DNA from: Camelimonas fluminis
Lineage (GTDB): Bacteria; Pseudomonadota; Alphaproteobacteria; Rhizobiales; Beijerinckiaceae
Assembly (NCBI RefSeq): GCF_014656355.1
Contig: NZ_BNCG01000002.1
Coordinates: 206,463-270,462 of the forward strand
DNA length: 64,000 nucleotides
Reading direction: 5' to 3'
The position numbers were made by a program, and so were the translations under genes. The notes beneath the pieces are model-generated. The model had not been told where the DNA came from and made no database searches. It worked only from the letters and a program-made list of their open reading frames with translations. Shown piece by piece: positions 17,782 to 25,651 of the stretch. Within the stretch, counting starts at the first letter, position 1; each line of letters begins with the position of its first letter.

Positions 17782-18525
17782 TCACAGGGCGTTCATGCAG
17801 AACCCGCCGTCGATCAGTATATTCTGGCCAACAATATAGCCGGCCGAGGCGCCGCACAAAAAGGCGCAGGCGTCGCCGAATTCGTCGGGATCGCCCATGC
17901 GCCCGGCCGGCACGCTGCGGCTCACCGCCTCCAGATCGGCGGCCAGCGCCTGGGCGCGGGCGGTGGCGAATGATCCCGGCAGCAGATTGTTGATGGCGAC
18001 GTTGCGGCCCGCCACCTGGCGGGAAACGCCGGCGACAAAGCCAGACAGGCCAAGCCGCGTGGCGTTGGACAGATCGAGATTGACCACCGGGCGGACGCTG
18101 GTCATCGAGGTGATGTTGACGATGCGGCCGAAATTGCGCGCCATCATGCCGTCGACCGTGCGGGTGATCAGCGCCACCGCGGCCAGCATGTTGGTGTTGA
18201 GCGCCGCCTCCCAGTCCGCCCGCGTCAGCTCGCGAAAATCCTTTTTCGGCGGGCCGCCGGAATTGGTGACGAGGATATCCGGCTCCGGACAGGCGGCCAG
18301 CAGGGCGTCCCGGCCGGCGTCGGTCGCCACGTCGGCGACAACGGTCCGGACCAGGGCGCCGGTGCGCTGGCGCAGCTCCGTCGCGGCGGCCTCCAGCTTT
18401 TCAGCGCGCCGGCCGTTCATGACCACCTCGCAGCCAGCTTCGGCGAGCGCGCGGGCGCAGGCAAAGCCGAGCCCCTCGCTGCTGGCGCATACGATGGCCT
18501 TGCGGCCGGCGATTTTCAGATCCAT
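17782..18525 (-). CDS. SDR family protein with atypical catalytic and cofactor motifs
   Basis: The 247-residue protein has the short-chain dehydrogenase fold. The cofactor loop reads CASSEGLGFACA instead of TGxxxGIG, and the usual YxxxK is replaced by LSNATRLGL after the conserved-looking NITSMTSVRP, so the catalytic Tyr and Lys are missing. The C-terminus YIVGQNILIDGGF is normal. This pattern matches the 3-oxoacyl-ACP-reductase-like subgroup known for lacking the standard tetrad. ATG 18525 has GGAGAC upstream. It lies downstream of the frameshifted binding-protein gene on the same strand, 99 bp after that gene's restored stop. Confidence 0.85.
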   Translation of the reverse strand: MDLKIAGRKAIVCASSEGLGFACARALAEAGCEVVMNGRRAEKLEAAATELRQRTGALVRTVVADVATDAGRDALLAACPEPDILVTNSGGPPKKDFRELTRADWEAALNTNMLAAVALITRTVDGMMARNFGRIVNITSMTSVRPVVNLDLSNATRLGLSGFVAGVSRQVAGRNVAINNLLPGSFATARAQALAADLEAVSRSVPAGRMGDPDEFGDACAFLCGASAGYIVGQNILIDGGFCMNAL

Positions 18526-18624
18526 CGGCTGTCTCCAGCGCGCGATCGGCGCCTGCTCATGTGATTGCGAAGATCGTGGGGAAGCGCCGCCCATAGCGGC
18601 GGCGCATGGGCGAACCGGCAGGGC

Positions 18625-19826
18625 TCAGGGCGTGATGATATCGCCGAACAGCTCCCAGGTTTTCCGTTAAATCGCTGGAGCTGCATGCTTTTCAATGGGT
18701 AATAGTCGGTCGGCGTCGTCCTGACGTTGATGCCGGGCAACAGCATGGGCACACGGAAGTTCATATTGGTCGCCTGCTTCATGATGTTCTCGCGCGTCAG
18801 GTTGTCGCCGGCGTTTTCCAGCACCTTCTCCGTCACGCGGGCCACCACATAGCCATAGACGTTCATCTGGTCTTCCAGATTTCCATCCGGGTAATATTTG
18901 GCCATAAAGGCCTTCCACTCCTTCGTTTCCGGATCGTCCTTCCACTGCGGATCGGTTGGGTCCTTCAGGTAATAGGCGGAGATGATCCCCGTCGAGGCGT
19001 CAAACCCGGCCGGTTTCAGCACGCTGGAGACTGAGGTGGAGGTGGCGGCGAGGAAGAACATCGGTTTCCAGCCGATTTCGTGAATCTTGCGGATAGCCTG
19101 CGCCGCCTGCTTGGGAATGGCGTGCATGAACAGCACGTCGGCGCCGGAAGCCTTCAGTTTCAGGATCTGGCTGTCGATGCTCGGGTCCGTCGGCTCATAA
19201 GTCGCCTCGGCGACCACCAGCTTCTTCACATTGTCCGGCCCGAGCCCCTTCTTGAAGCCGAAACCATAGTCCTTGCCGGCGTCATCGTTCTGGTACAGCA
19301 GCGCGATCTTCGCATCCGGCTTGTTCTTCAGCACATAGGCGGCGTAAACCGCCGTCTCCGCCTGGTAGGACGGCTGGAAGCTCATGCTCCAGGGGAAGTG
19401 CTTGGGGTCGCCCCAGGCCGTGGCGCCGCCGCCAACGAACATTTGCGGGATCTTTTTGTCGTTCAGATATTTGCGCACCACCATGCCGGTCGGCGTGCCA
19501 AGCGGGCTGAAAATGAAGGAGACATTCTCCTGCTCCACCAGCTTGCGCGTCTGCTCGAAGGTCTTGGGCGGGCTGTAGGCGTCGTCGAGCGAGATCAGGT
19601 TGACCTTGCGCCCGTTAACGCCGCCCTTCTCATTGACCATCCTGAAATAGGCGATCTGCGCGCGTGGAATGACGCTGTAGGCGGACGCTGGTCCGCTGTA
19701 GGCGAACGTCTGGCCGATCTTGATCTCGGTATCCGTAACGCCTGGGCCATACTGTTTCTCAGCCATGGCCGGACCGAGGCTGGCGATGACAGATATCGCC
19801 GCAACGGCGGATAGACCCCATTTCAT
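18625..19826 (-). CDS. Branched-chain amino acid-type ABC transporter binding protein, frameshifted near the C-terminus
   Basis: This periplasmic binding protein of the Leu/Ile/Val (type 1) family has a signal peptide (residues 1-22, ending AMA) and the family segment NEKGGVNGRKVNLISLDDAYSPPKT. About 14 codons from the end the frame breaks. In the written sequence it reads FNGKPGSCS and runs on to 18516, over the SDR start. Adding one base in the T run at 18660-18663 (an A run in the gene) gives KTWELFGDIITP and a stop at 18625. The coordinates assume that restored frame. It may be a sequencing error or a real mutation. ATG 19826 has GGGAGG upstream. No permease or ATPase genes are adjacent. 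Confidence 0.8.
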
Positions 19827-20001
19827 TGTGACGCCTCCCGATATTTTGTTATCCAACAACAGTCATGACGGGGCGCTTCCGGCGCCATGTCGCCCTGGCT
19901 TTCACGCTTCCGCGAACGGCCCGCATATTCCGGTTGCGCTGCGAGTATGCACGCAAGCGGCGCGACGCAATGTCAAATGGACGACATTATCGTCAACGGC
20001 G

Positions 20002-20961
20002 TCAGCCCGGCTGGACCCTGACCACGGCAAACGGCGTTTCGCCGGCCGCGAACCTGGCGGCATTTTCCGCCACATGCCGGGCCAGCCGCGTCATGTATGC
20101 GGGCGATGCCGCGCCGCCGAGGTGCGGCGTGACGATGACGTTCGGCTCGGCCCACAGGGGATGACCCTGCGGCAGCGGCTCCGGGTCGGTGACATCCAGG
20201 CCGGCGCCGCCGATTTTTCCGGCGCGCAGGGCCTCAAGCAGCGCATCACTGTCCACCAGATCCCCGCGCGCCACATTGATGAGCAGGGCGTCCGGCTTGC
20301 AGACAGCCAGCTGTTCGCGGCCGATCATGCTCCGGGTTTCCGGCGTCGATGGCGCGGCGACCACAATGACGTCGGCTTCCGCCAGCGCCGCATGCAGGCG
20401 CCCCACCGGATACATCACGTCCGCTTCCGCGACCGGGCGACCGGAGCGGTTGACGCCAGCGACGCTCATGCCGAAGGCCCTGGCGCGAACCGCCGTTTCA
20501 CGACCGATGCCGCCCATGCCGATAATCAGCAGACGGGCGCCGGCCAGTGAGCGCACCTGATGGCGCACCGGCGCATTCCAGCGACCAGCCTGCTGGTCGG
20601 CGGCGCACTGGCGGGCGCAGCGGGCCAGTCCAAGCATCAGGGAGAAGACATGCTCGGCGACGCTGGGCGACCACACATCGCCCGCGTTGCTGACCAGGCA
20701 TCTGGCCGGAACGCCATGCATGTCGAGCGTTTCGTAGCCCGCCGTCAGCAACTGCAGCCAGCGCGTCCGCGCCTGCGGGGCGGCGAGCGCCGCCCCCAGC
20801 TCCGGGCCATAATGAAAGCTGCCAAGCACGATGGCGTCGGCCTCCCGCGTCGCCGCCGGCAGATCGCCAGGTTCGCACGCCCAGGCTTCAATGCCAGGGG
20901 TTGCGGCCATCAGGGTCAGCATGTCATCGAGAAGGATCGGCGAGCAGACAGCGATGCGCAT
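20002..20961 (-). CDS. D-2-hydroxyacid dehydrogenase (NAD-binding)
   Basis: The 319-residue enzyme of the D-isomer-specific 2-hydroxyacid dehydrogenase family has the nucleotide motif IIGMGGIGRETA near residue 145. The catalytic triad is visible as Arg in LINVARGDLVD, Glu in DVTDPEPLP and His in VTPHLGGA. It probably reduces a 2-oxoacid or glyoxylate-type substrate. I prefer ATG 20961, with GGGA 9 bp upstream, over the in-frame ATG at 20970. It follows the hydratase gene closely on the same strand, so they are probably co-transcribed. Confidence 0.9.
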   Translation of the reverse strand: MRIAVCSPILLDDMLTLMAATPGIEAWACEPGDLPAATREADAIVLGSFHYGPELGAALAAPQARTRWLQLLTAGYETLDMHGVPARCLVSNAGDVWSPSVAEHVFSLMLGLARCARQCAADQQAGRWNAPVRHQVRSLAGARLLIIGMGGIGRETAVRARAFGMSVAGVNRSGRPVAEADVMYPVGRLHAALAEADVIVVAAPSTPETRSMIGREQLAVCKPDALLINVARGDLVDSDALLEALRAGKIGGAGLDVTDPEPLPQGHPLWAEPNVIVTPHLGGAASPAYMTRLARHVAENAARFAAGETPFAVVRVQPG

Positions 20962-20985
20962 GAAGGACATTCCCGCGTAGCAGTT

Positions 20986-21786
20986 TCAGGTCAGTGTCAG
21001 CGACACCTCGCCCAGGCCCTGAAGATGTCCGAGCAGCGTCAGTCTCCCGGCCCCGGCTGGCGCGGGCCCAACTGGCGCGGGCCATGGCGGAATGCAGGAG
21101 CCGCTGCTGACGATATCGCCAGCCTTCAACGGGGCGCCCATGGCGGCGCGGCTGCGGGCGAAGCGCAGCAGTTGCCCCAGTGGCCCGTCCACCACCAAAG
21201 CGCCGGAGCCGCTGGCGACGGCCTCGCCATCGGCCATGAGCGTCACCGCCATGGCTTCCAGATCAAGCGCGCGCCAGTTGGCGACAGGCGCGCCGATGAC
21301 CAGCGCCCCGGCGTTGCCGAGATCGGCGACGATCGCCTCTGGCCCCGGACGCTGCTTCTGGCGAAACCGGCTGTCCGCGACCTCCAGGGTGGGAAACACT
21401 TGGGCAATGGAATCGCGCAGGGCCGCCGCGTCGATCTGCGGATCAAGGATATCGGCGCCGATGCGGAAACCGACTTCCAGCTCGATGGCGCAAACGAAGA
21501 AATCACCGCGCCGCAGCGTCGCCGGGCTGGCGTGCGTCCAGGCGGAAAGAATCGGGCCGTGGAACGGTTCGGCGAACCCGAGAGCCTTCATGGTCGCCGT
21601 GCTGGTGGCGCCCAGCTTGTAACCGGTCTGCGCCCCGCCTGAGATGGCGATCCGGCGGGCCAGGTGCTCGACCTGCGCCACATAGGCTTCGTCGAGGGTC
21701 TGCGGCGTGGCGACGGACTTTTCCGCCAGATCCAGCGGGACGCCACTGCGCCACGCTCCCACCAGTTCATCAACCAGCGCCGTCAT
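20986..21786 (-). CDS. 2-keto-4-pentenoate hydratase-like protein (FAH superfamily)
   Basis: The 266-residue protein has the layout of the MhpD/2-oxopent-4-enoate hydratase family, a fumarylacetoacetate-hydrolase-fold group that adds water to 2-hydroxydienoates from aromatic ring cleavage. It shows GYKLGATS, then FHGPILSAW, VCAIELEVGFRI (with the metal-binding glutamates) and LRFARSRAAMGAPLKAGDIVSSGSC. The ATG follows GGGAGATGGGAG. It is next to a D-2-hydroxyacid dehydrogenase on the same strand. The true substrate is unknown; hydratase and decarboxylase members look alike at this level. Confidence 0.85.
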   Translation of the reverse strand: MTALVDELVGAWRSGVPLDLAEKSVATPQTLDEAYVAQVEHLARRIAISGGAQTGYKLGATSTATMKALGFAEPFHGPILSAWTHASPATLRRGDFFVCAIELEVGFRIGADILDPQIDAAALRDSIAQVFPTLEVADSRFRQKQRPGPEAIVADLGNAGALVIGAPVANWRALDLEAMAVTLMADGEAVASGSGALVVDGPLGQLLRFARSRAAMGAPLKAGDIVSSGSCIPPWPAPVGPAPAGAGRLTLLGHLQGLGEVSLTLT

Positions 21787-21798
21787 CTCCCATCTCCC

Positions 21799-22152
21799 TT
21801 ACGTCAGCCAACTCGCCCGATCATGGACCAGTGGCGCGCCGCAAACCGTCGCCATGGCGACATTCCGGCATGACGCCGTGATCCATTCAGGCGCCCTGTC
21901 CCCGCGACGGATTTCCGCTCTGTCACCGATCGGGACATGGGGTGAATCCATGGCATGAATCTTGTGAGCGAAATCAGCGCCCAAGGTCGCGGCAACGCCG
22001 ACGCCGCCCGGTCTCGTCCATGTACCGGACGGTGAACCCGCCATCACGCGACGGCGCTGCGGCCAGGGTTTCAGCCATCGCCATCCCGACGGGGCGTAGC
22101 CCAAAACGACGGACCTGTGCGTGATGAAGGCCTGCGTGTTGAGGAAAGGCAT
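21799..22152 (-). CDS. Doubtful 117-residue open frame, possible gene remnant
   Basis: I do not recognise this frame. It ends 12 bp before the hydratase gene on the same strand and has no good ribosome site at its ATG (22152). Its composition (many Trp, Arg and Pro, no repeats or clear hydrophobic segments) is only weakly protein-like. A piece of another frame in the same stretch also looks coding-like, which would fit a decayed gene. Together with the gene-free flanks it fills the 468-bp gap between the hydratase and the antitoxin gene. Confidence 0.2.
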   Translation of the reverse strand: MPFLNTQAFITHRSVVLGYAPSGWRWLKPWPQRRRVMAGSPSGTWTRPGGVGVAATLGADFAHKIHAMDSPHVPIGDRAEIRRGDRAPEWITASCRNVAMATVCGAPLVHDRASWLT

Positions 22153-22211
22153 CTACTGGCTTGCCTGAAGCCAGTCCGATCGGCGGAAACTGACTGCTAC
22201 TTTCTTTCCTC

Positions 22212-22244
22212 GTGAAATTTCACTATATATTGTTTCCATGGAAA
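22212..22244. promoter_or_regulatory. Two palindromes in the toxin-antitoxin promoter
   Basis: GTGAAATTTCAC (22212-22223) and TTTCCATGGAAA (22233-22244) are both perfect 12-bp palindromes. Between them lies TATATATTG, a plausible -10 region. The second overlaps the AAGGAG ribosome site at 22243-22248. The layout fits autoregulation by the antitoxin-toxin complex. Confidence 0.65.
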
Positions 22245-22254
22245 GGAGATCGCC

Positions 22255-22638
22255 ATGTTGACCGTTCAATCCCGGCAGACGGCTCAGGTCGCAGCGGGAC
22301 CGGTCGTCACCAAGGCCGTGGTCCGCGCCGCCGACCGCCTGGGGGTGAGCGCCCGCACCCTGGCCGCAACCATCGGCGTTAGCGAGGCGACGGCGTCGCG
22401 CATGAAACGGGGCGCTTTCAGCCTGGAGCCAGGAACCAAACCGTTCGAACTGGCCGTGCTGTTCATCCGCCTGTTTCGCTCGCTCGATGCGCTGGTTGGC
22501 GGCGACGACGGCGTCGCGGCGGCCTGGCTCAATGCGTCGAACACGGTGCTGGATGCACGCCCCATCGAAAAATTGCAGAGCATCAGCGGACTTGTCGATG
22601 TCATCGCCTATCTGGACGCGCGTCGCGCTCTCGTCTGA
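22255..22638 (+). CDS. Xre/MbcA/ParS-type antitoxin of a RES toxin-antitoxin system
   Basis: The 127-residue antitoxin has an N-terminal Xre-like helix-turn-helix (about residues 22-55, RLGVSARTLAATIGVSEATASRMKRG). The C-terminal toxin-binding domain is of the MbcA/ParS type (DUF2384; about 65-125, LFRSLDALVGGDDGVAAAWL). It neutralises the RES toxin encoded immediately downstream and probably represses its own promoter through the two upstream palindromes. The ATG has AAGGAG 6 bp upstream. The toxin gene starts inside its last 41 bp, the usual tight pairing. Confidence 0.92.
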   Translation: MLTVQSRQTAQVAAGPVVTKAVVRAADRLGVSARTLAATIGVSEATASRMKRGAFSLEPGTKPFELAVLFIRLFRSLDALVGGDDGVAAAWLNASNTVLDARPIEKLQSISGLVDVIAYLDARRALV

Positions 22639-23383
22639 GTTCCGGCCATTCGCCGGAACCTGCTGGCGACTGGTGGAAGCGCAGCACCACGTCTCAACCC
22701 TGAAGCTGACTGACAGCCTGGCCGAGCAGGCGCTGCTGGAAGAGCTGATCGAGGAGACGAAGCCGGCGATCCCGCCCGAATGCCGGCATCTGGATTTTCT
22801 GCTGGCGACGCCGTTCCGCTATGGCGCGCTGTATCCGACCGGCTCGCGCTTTCGCCGGGCGGGCCGGACCCTGGGCGTCTATTACGCCGCCGACCTGCCC
22901 GCCACGGCGGTGGCTGAAATGGCGTTCTACCGCTTGCTGTTCTTCGCCGAATCGCCAGCCACGCCCTGGCCCGCCGACGCCTCCGAGTACACCGCCTTCG
23001 CCGTCGCCGTGGCCAGCGGCCGGGTGCTCGACCTGACGGAGCAACCGCTGGCGCAGGACAAAGCAATCTGGAGCGACCCCGTCGTCTATGAAGGCTGCCA
23101 GGCCTTCGCCGAGGCCGCCCGCGCCGCGGATGCGGAGATCATCCGCTACCGCGCCGTGCGCGACCCACATGGCGGCGCCAATCTGGCGCTGCTCACCTGC
23201 CGCGCCTTCACCCAGCCCGCGCCGGTGGAGCGCCAGAGCTGGCGCATGCGCATCAGCGCCAGCGGCGTGCAGGCGCTGTGCGAGTTTCCCCGTCAGGCCG
23301 TGGAGTTCTCTCACGCGGATTTCGCCAGCGATCCCCGCATCGCCGGGGTGAACCTGGACCGGCCGGCGCGCCCGCGAAAATAG
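22598..23383 (+). CDS. RES domain toxin
   Basis: The 261-residue RES-family toxin contains CWRLVEA near the start, FRRAGRTLGVYYAADLPATAVAEMAFYR in the core (conserved Arg and Glu region) and AVAVASGRVLDLTE further on. RES toxins such as ParT and MbcT attack NAD+ or ADP-ribosylate targets. The start is uncertain: ATG 22598 overlaps the antitoxin by 41 bp and has only a weak ribosome site, which suits low toxin translation coupled to the antitoxin. The protein is longer than minimal RES toxins because of an N-terminal helical segment (residues 25-55). Confidence 0.88.
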   Translation: MSSPIWTRVALSSEFRPFAGTCWRLVEAQHHVSTLKLTDSLAEQALLEELIEETKPAIPPECRHLDFLLATPFRYGALYPTGSRFRRAGRTLGVYYAADLPATAVAEMAFYRLLFFAESPATPWPADASEYTAFAVAVASGRVLDLTEQPLAQDKAIWSDPVVYEGCQAFAEAARAADAEIIRYRAVRDPHGGANLALLTCRAFTQPAPVERQSWRMRISASGVQALCEFPRQAVEFSHADFASDPRIAGVNLDRPARPRK

Positions 23384-23790
23384 GACGCGATCGATGGATT
23401 GGGGCGCGCAACCGGTTGACCGGGTTTGCGCTGGCGGTTTGGCGCGCGGGCGCCCATCGCCTGGCCCAGGGCGCAACCCCGCAGGCACATGGGGTCCGGC
23501 CTTCCCGCCGCCTCGCCCTCCAGCCTTTCTCCGCCGCCTCGTCAACGTCATGGCCGAACCTGTTCCGGCCCTCCATGGAAACCTCGGCTTCACAACGCGC
23601 AGCGACGGGATTCGCGCCAGGAATGAGGATGCCCGCAACACGTGCGGGCATGATGCTGTGGCTTGTTCTTGCGCGCCCCAGCGGGAGGGCAATCACCGGG
23701 GATCTGGCGGATCACATCGCCTGAACTTGAAAATAATAATATAAATCATACATATATCTAAATATTATAATCTTTATCATGAACCAGACA
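23384..23790. other. Gap between RES toxin and btu operon end, with AT-rich island
   Basis: There is no credible gene in these 407 bp. It holds a hairpin with 9-bp arms ATGCCCGCA (23629-23637) and TGCGGGCAT (23643-23651) and a 5-nt loop, without a clear T run. It also holds a 54-bp stretch (23727-23780) with only about six G or C bases, in strong contrast to the GC-rich surroundings. Confidence 0.5.
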
Positions 23791-24822
23791 TCATCCATGC
23801 TGGCTCTGTTCGTCCGGATTGTCGGCCGGTTCGTCGCGGCCCATGGCGGCGCGCCATGCGTCAAGCGCCGGCGTTTCGCCGTGAAGCGCCGCGGCCTGAG
23901 CCAGGGCGACGCGGGCGGCGGCGCGGGCGGGACGGGTTTCCGATTCCCGCCGGTTGCCTTCGCGCCGGTCATCGGGGCCAACGCCGTCGGCGATGGCGGC
24001 CAGGATGTCATGCTTCACCGCCTGATGCGCCGGATCGCCGTAAGCGGCCAACAGCGCCTGGAACGCCGCATAAGCCTGATGATCGAACGGGCGCGGTTTG
24101 CCCAGCATGGTTTTCGTTGGGTGCGACGGGCCAAGGTGAACGACGGGAACCATGCCTGCCGGGATCGGCTCGGTGGCGGCGTGGGTGCGGCCGGTGCGCA
24201 GCATTTTTGGCAGCAGATGGGTATGCGGCCCTTCCGGGCTGACGCCATCGGGCGGCGGAATCGGCTGAAACACTTCGATGCGACCGATCAGGCCGCAAAA
24301 TACCCGGTTGGGACCGTGACGCAGGATGGCGCCCATCGGCGAACGCACCGGATCGAATACCGAAGCGCCCTCCGCCGCGCGCAGCACGGCGATCAGTTCC
24401 ACATCGCTGGTCCTTATGCAGGCGTCGACCTGCAGCGCGCCCAACCCGAGGTCGAACAGGATGGCCTCGCGGTCCTGGGGGCGCACGGCCTCCCGGTCTG
24501 GCCCGAGTTCGGTCAACGTCGCGCGCCGGTGCATGGCGCAGGCGTCGCGCGGCAGGCACAGGGCAATGCTCTGGCTCCAGCTCCGCCCCTGCGACAGCGG
24601 CCGCTCGAAAGCCACGGCGTCCAGCAGCGGATGGGGCGTGAGGCGCATGGCGCCGCGATCGGTCGCCGCCTCCACCACATCGGCGTCGAGGCGCACATGG
24701 GCGCGTTCATCGGGATCGCGCAGGAATTCGGCCACCGCGCCGAAACTTCCGAGCGCCCATGCGCTGGCGCTATCGCCCGCATGGCGCCGCACCATGCCAA
24801 AAACGCCCCGCGCGTCAGTCAT
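23791..24822 (-). CDS. Uncharacterised protein, last gene of the B12 uptake operon
   Basis: I do not recognise a characterised family. The 343-residue product has no signal peptide or membrane segment, so it is probably cytoplasmic. Notable segments are ILFDLGLGALQVDACIRTSD (about residues 145-164), GPNRVFCGLIGRIEVFQPIPP and PEGPHTHLLPKML (His-x-His); the last 60 residues are rich in Ala, Arg and acidic residues. ATG 24822 has GGAGGG 6 bp upstream and overlaps the btuD stop by 8 bp, so it is translationally coupled to a B12 ABC transporter ATPase. A role linked to cobalamin uptake or use is my inference from position only. Confidence 0.8.
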   Translation of the reverse strand: MTDARGVFGMVRRHAGDSASAWALGSFGAVAEFLRDPDERAHVRLDADVVEAATDRGAMRLTPHPLLDAVAFERPLSQGRSWSQSIALCLPRDACAMHRRATLTELGPDREAVRPQDREAILFDLGLGALQVDACIRTSDVELIAVLRAAEGASVFDPVRSPMGAILRHGPNRVFCGLIGRIEVFQPIPPPDGVSPEGPHTHLLPKMLRTGRTHAATEPIPAGMVPVVHLGPSHPTKTMLGKPRPFDHQAYAAFQALLAAYGDPAHQAVKHDILAAIADGVGPDDRREGNRRESETRPARAAARVALAQAAALHGETPALDAWRAAMGRDEPADNPDEQSQHG

Positions 24823-25651
24823 GTCCGCCCTCCGTTTCAGCATTTGTCCGATCGTTAACCGGCTCCCATGGCGTCGCGTAGCGCTCGCCCCGGTGGCTGG
24901 CGTGGGCCAGGCGCACGTGGAAAGCGCGGGCCGCCAGGGCGTCGTCGAGCACGGCGTCAGGCGAGCCGTCCGCCAGCTTGCGCCCTTCCGCCAGCAACGC
25001 CAGGCGATCGCAGAACCGCGACGCCAGCGCCAGATCATGCAGGGTGACCAGCACGCCGCAGCCAGCCCGCGCCTTCGCCCGCAACAGACGCATCACCTGG
25101 AGCTGGTGCAGCGGATCCAGCGCCGCCGCCGGCTCGTCGGCCAGCAGGAACGGCGCCTCCACCGCCAGCGCCCGCGCCAGCAGCACGCGCACGCGCTCGC
25201 CGCCGGAAAGGCCATTGAGGGGGCGGTCGCTGAACTGTCGGCAATCAGCCTCGTCCATGGCCCGGCCGATGGCGGCGTGGTCGGCGGCGGTGAGGCTGGC
25301 GAAGGCGCGGCGGTGCGGCAGGCGGCCGAGGGCGACGATATCGCGAGCCCGCATGGCGCCGTTGTCATCGCCGATGGAATCGGCGCTCTGGGACAGCCAG
25401 GCCACGGCGCGCGCCAGTTGCTGGCGACCAATGTCGCGCGGCGAGCGCCCGCCATACGAAACCTGCCCCGCCGTGGGCGGCAGCACGCCGGCGAGGATGC
25501 GCAGCAACGTCGACTTGCCGGCGCCGTTCGGCCCGATCAGGCCAACGATCTCGCCCCGGCGCAGGGTGAAATCGACGCCGTCCAGGGCGAGTTGCGCTCC
25601 ATGCGCCAGTTTCAACCCGCTGGCGACGATGGCGTCCATCGTCGCCGTCAT
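24815..25651 (-). CDS. btuD: Cobalamin ABC transporter ATP-binding protein (BtuD-like)
   Basis: The 278-residue FecE/BtuD-type ATPase powers import through the FecCD permease encoded upstream. Walker A is GPNGAGKST, the signature is LSGGERVRVLLARA, Walker B is FLLADEPAAALD, and the H-loop histidine is in VTLHDLALAS. ATG 25651 overlaps the permease stop by 4 bp (ATGA). The open frame extends further upstream to 26032 inside the permease gene, but that part is not protein-like. Assignment to B12 rather than iron-siderophore rests on the operon: riboswitch, btuB, btuF, btuC. Confidence 0.9.
   Translation of the reverse strand: MTATMDAIVASGLKLAHGAQLALDGVDFTLRRGEIVGLIGPNGAGKSTLLRILAGVLPPTAGQVSYGGRSPRDIGRQQLARAVAWLSQSADSIGDDNGAMRARDIVALGRLPHRRAFASLTAADHAAIGRAMDEADCRQFSDRPLNGLSGGERVRVLLARALAVEAPFLLADEPAAALDPLHQLQVMRLLRAKARAGCGVLVTLHDLALASRFCDRLALLAEGRKLADGSPDAVLDDALAARAFHVRLAHASHRGERYATPWEPVNDRTNAETEGGHD

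Noticed and set aside
18516-18624. Out-of-frame C-terminal tail of the frameshifted binding protein
   Set aside because: It is read in the wrong frame after the homopolymer and overlaps the SDR start; restoring one base gives the normal family end.
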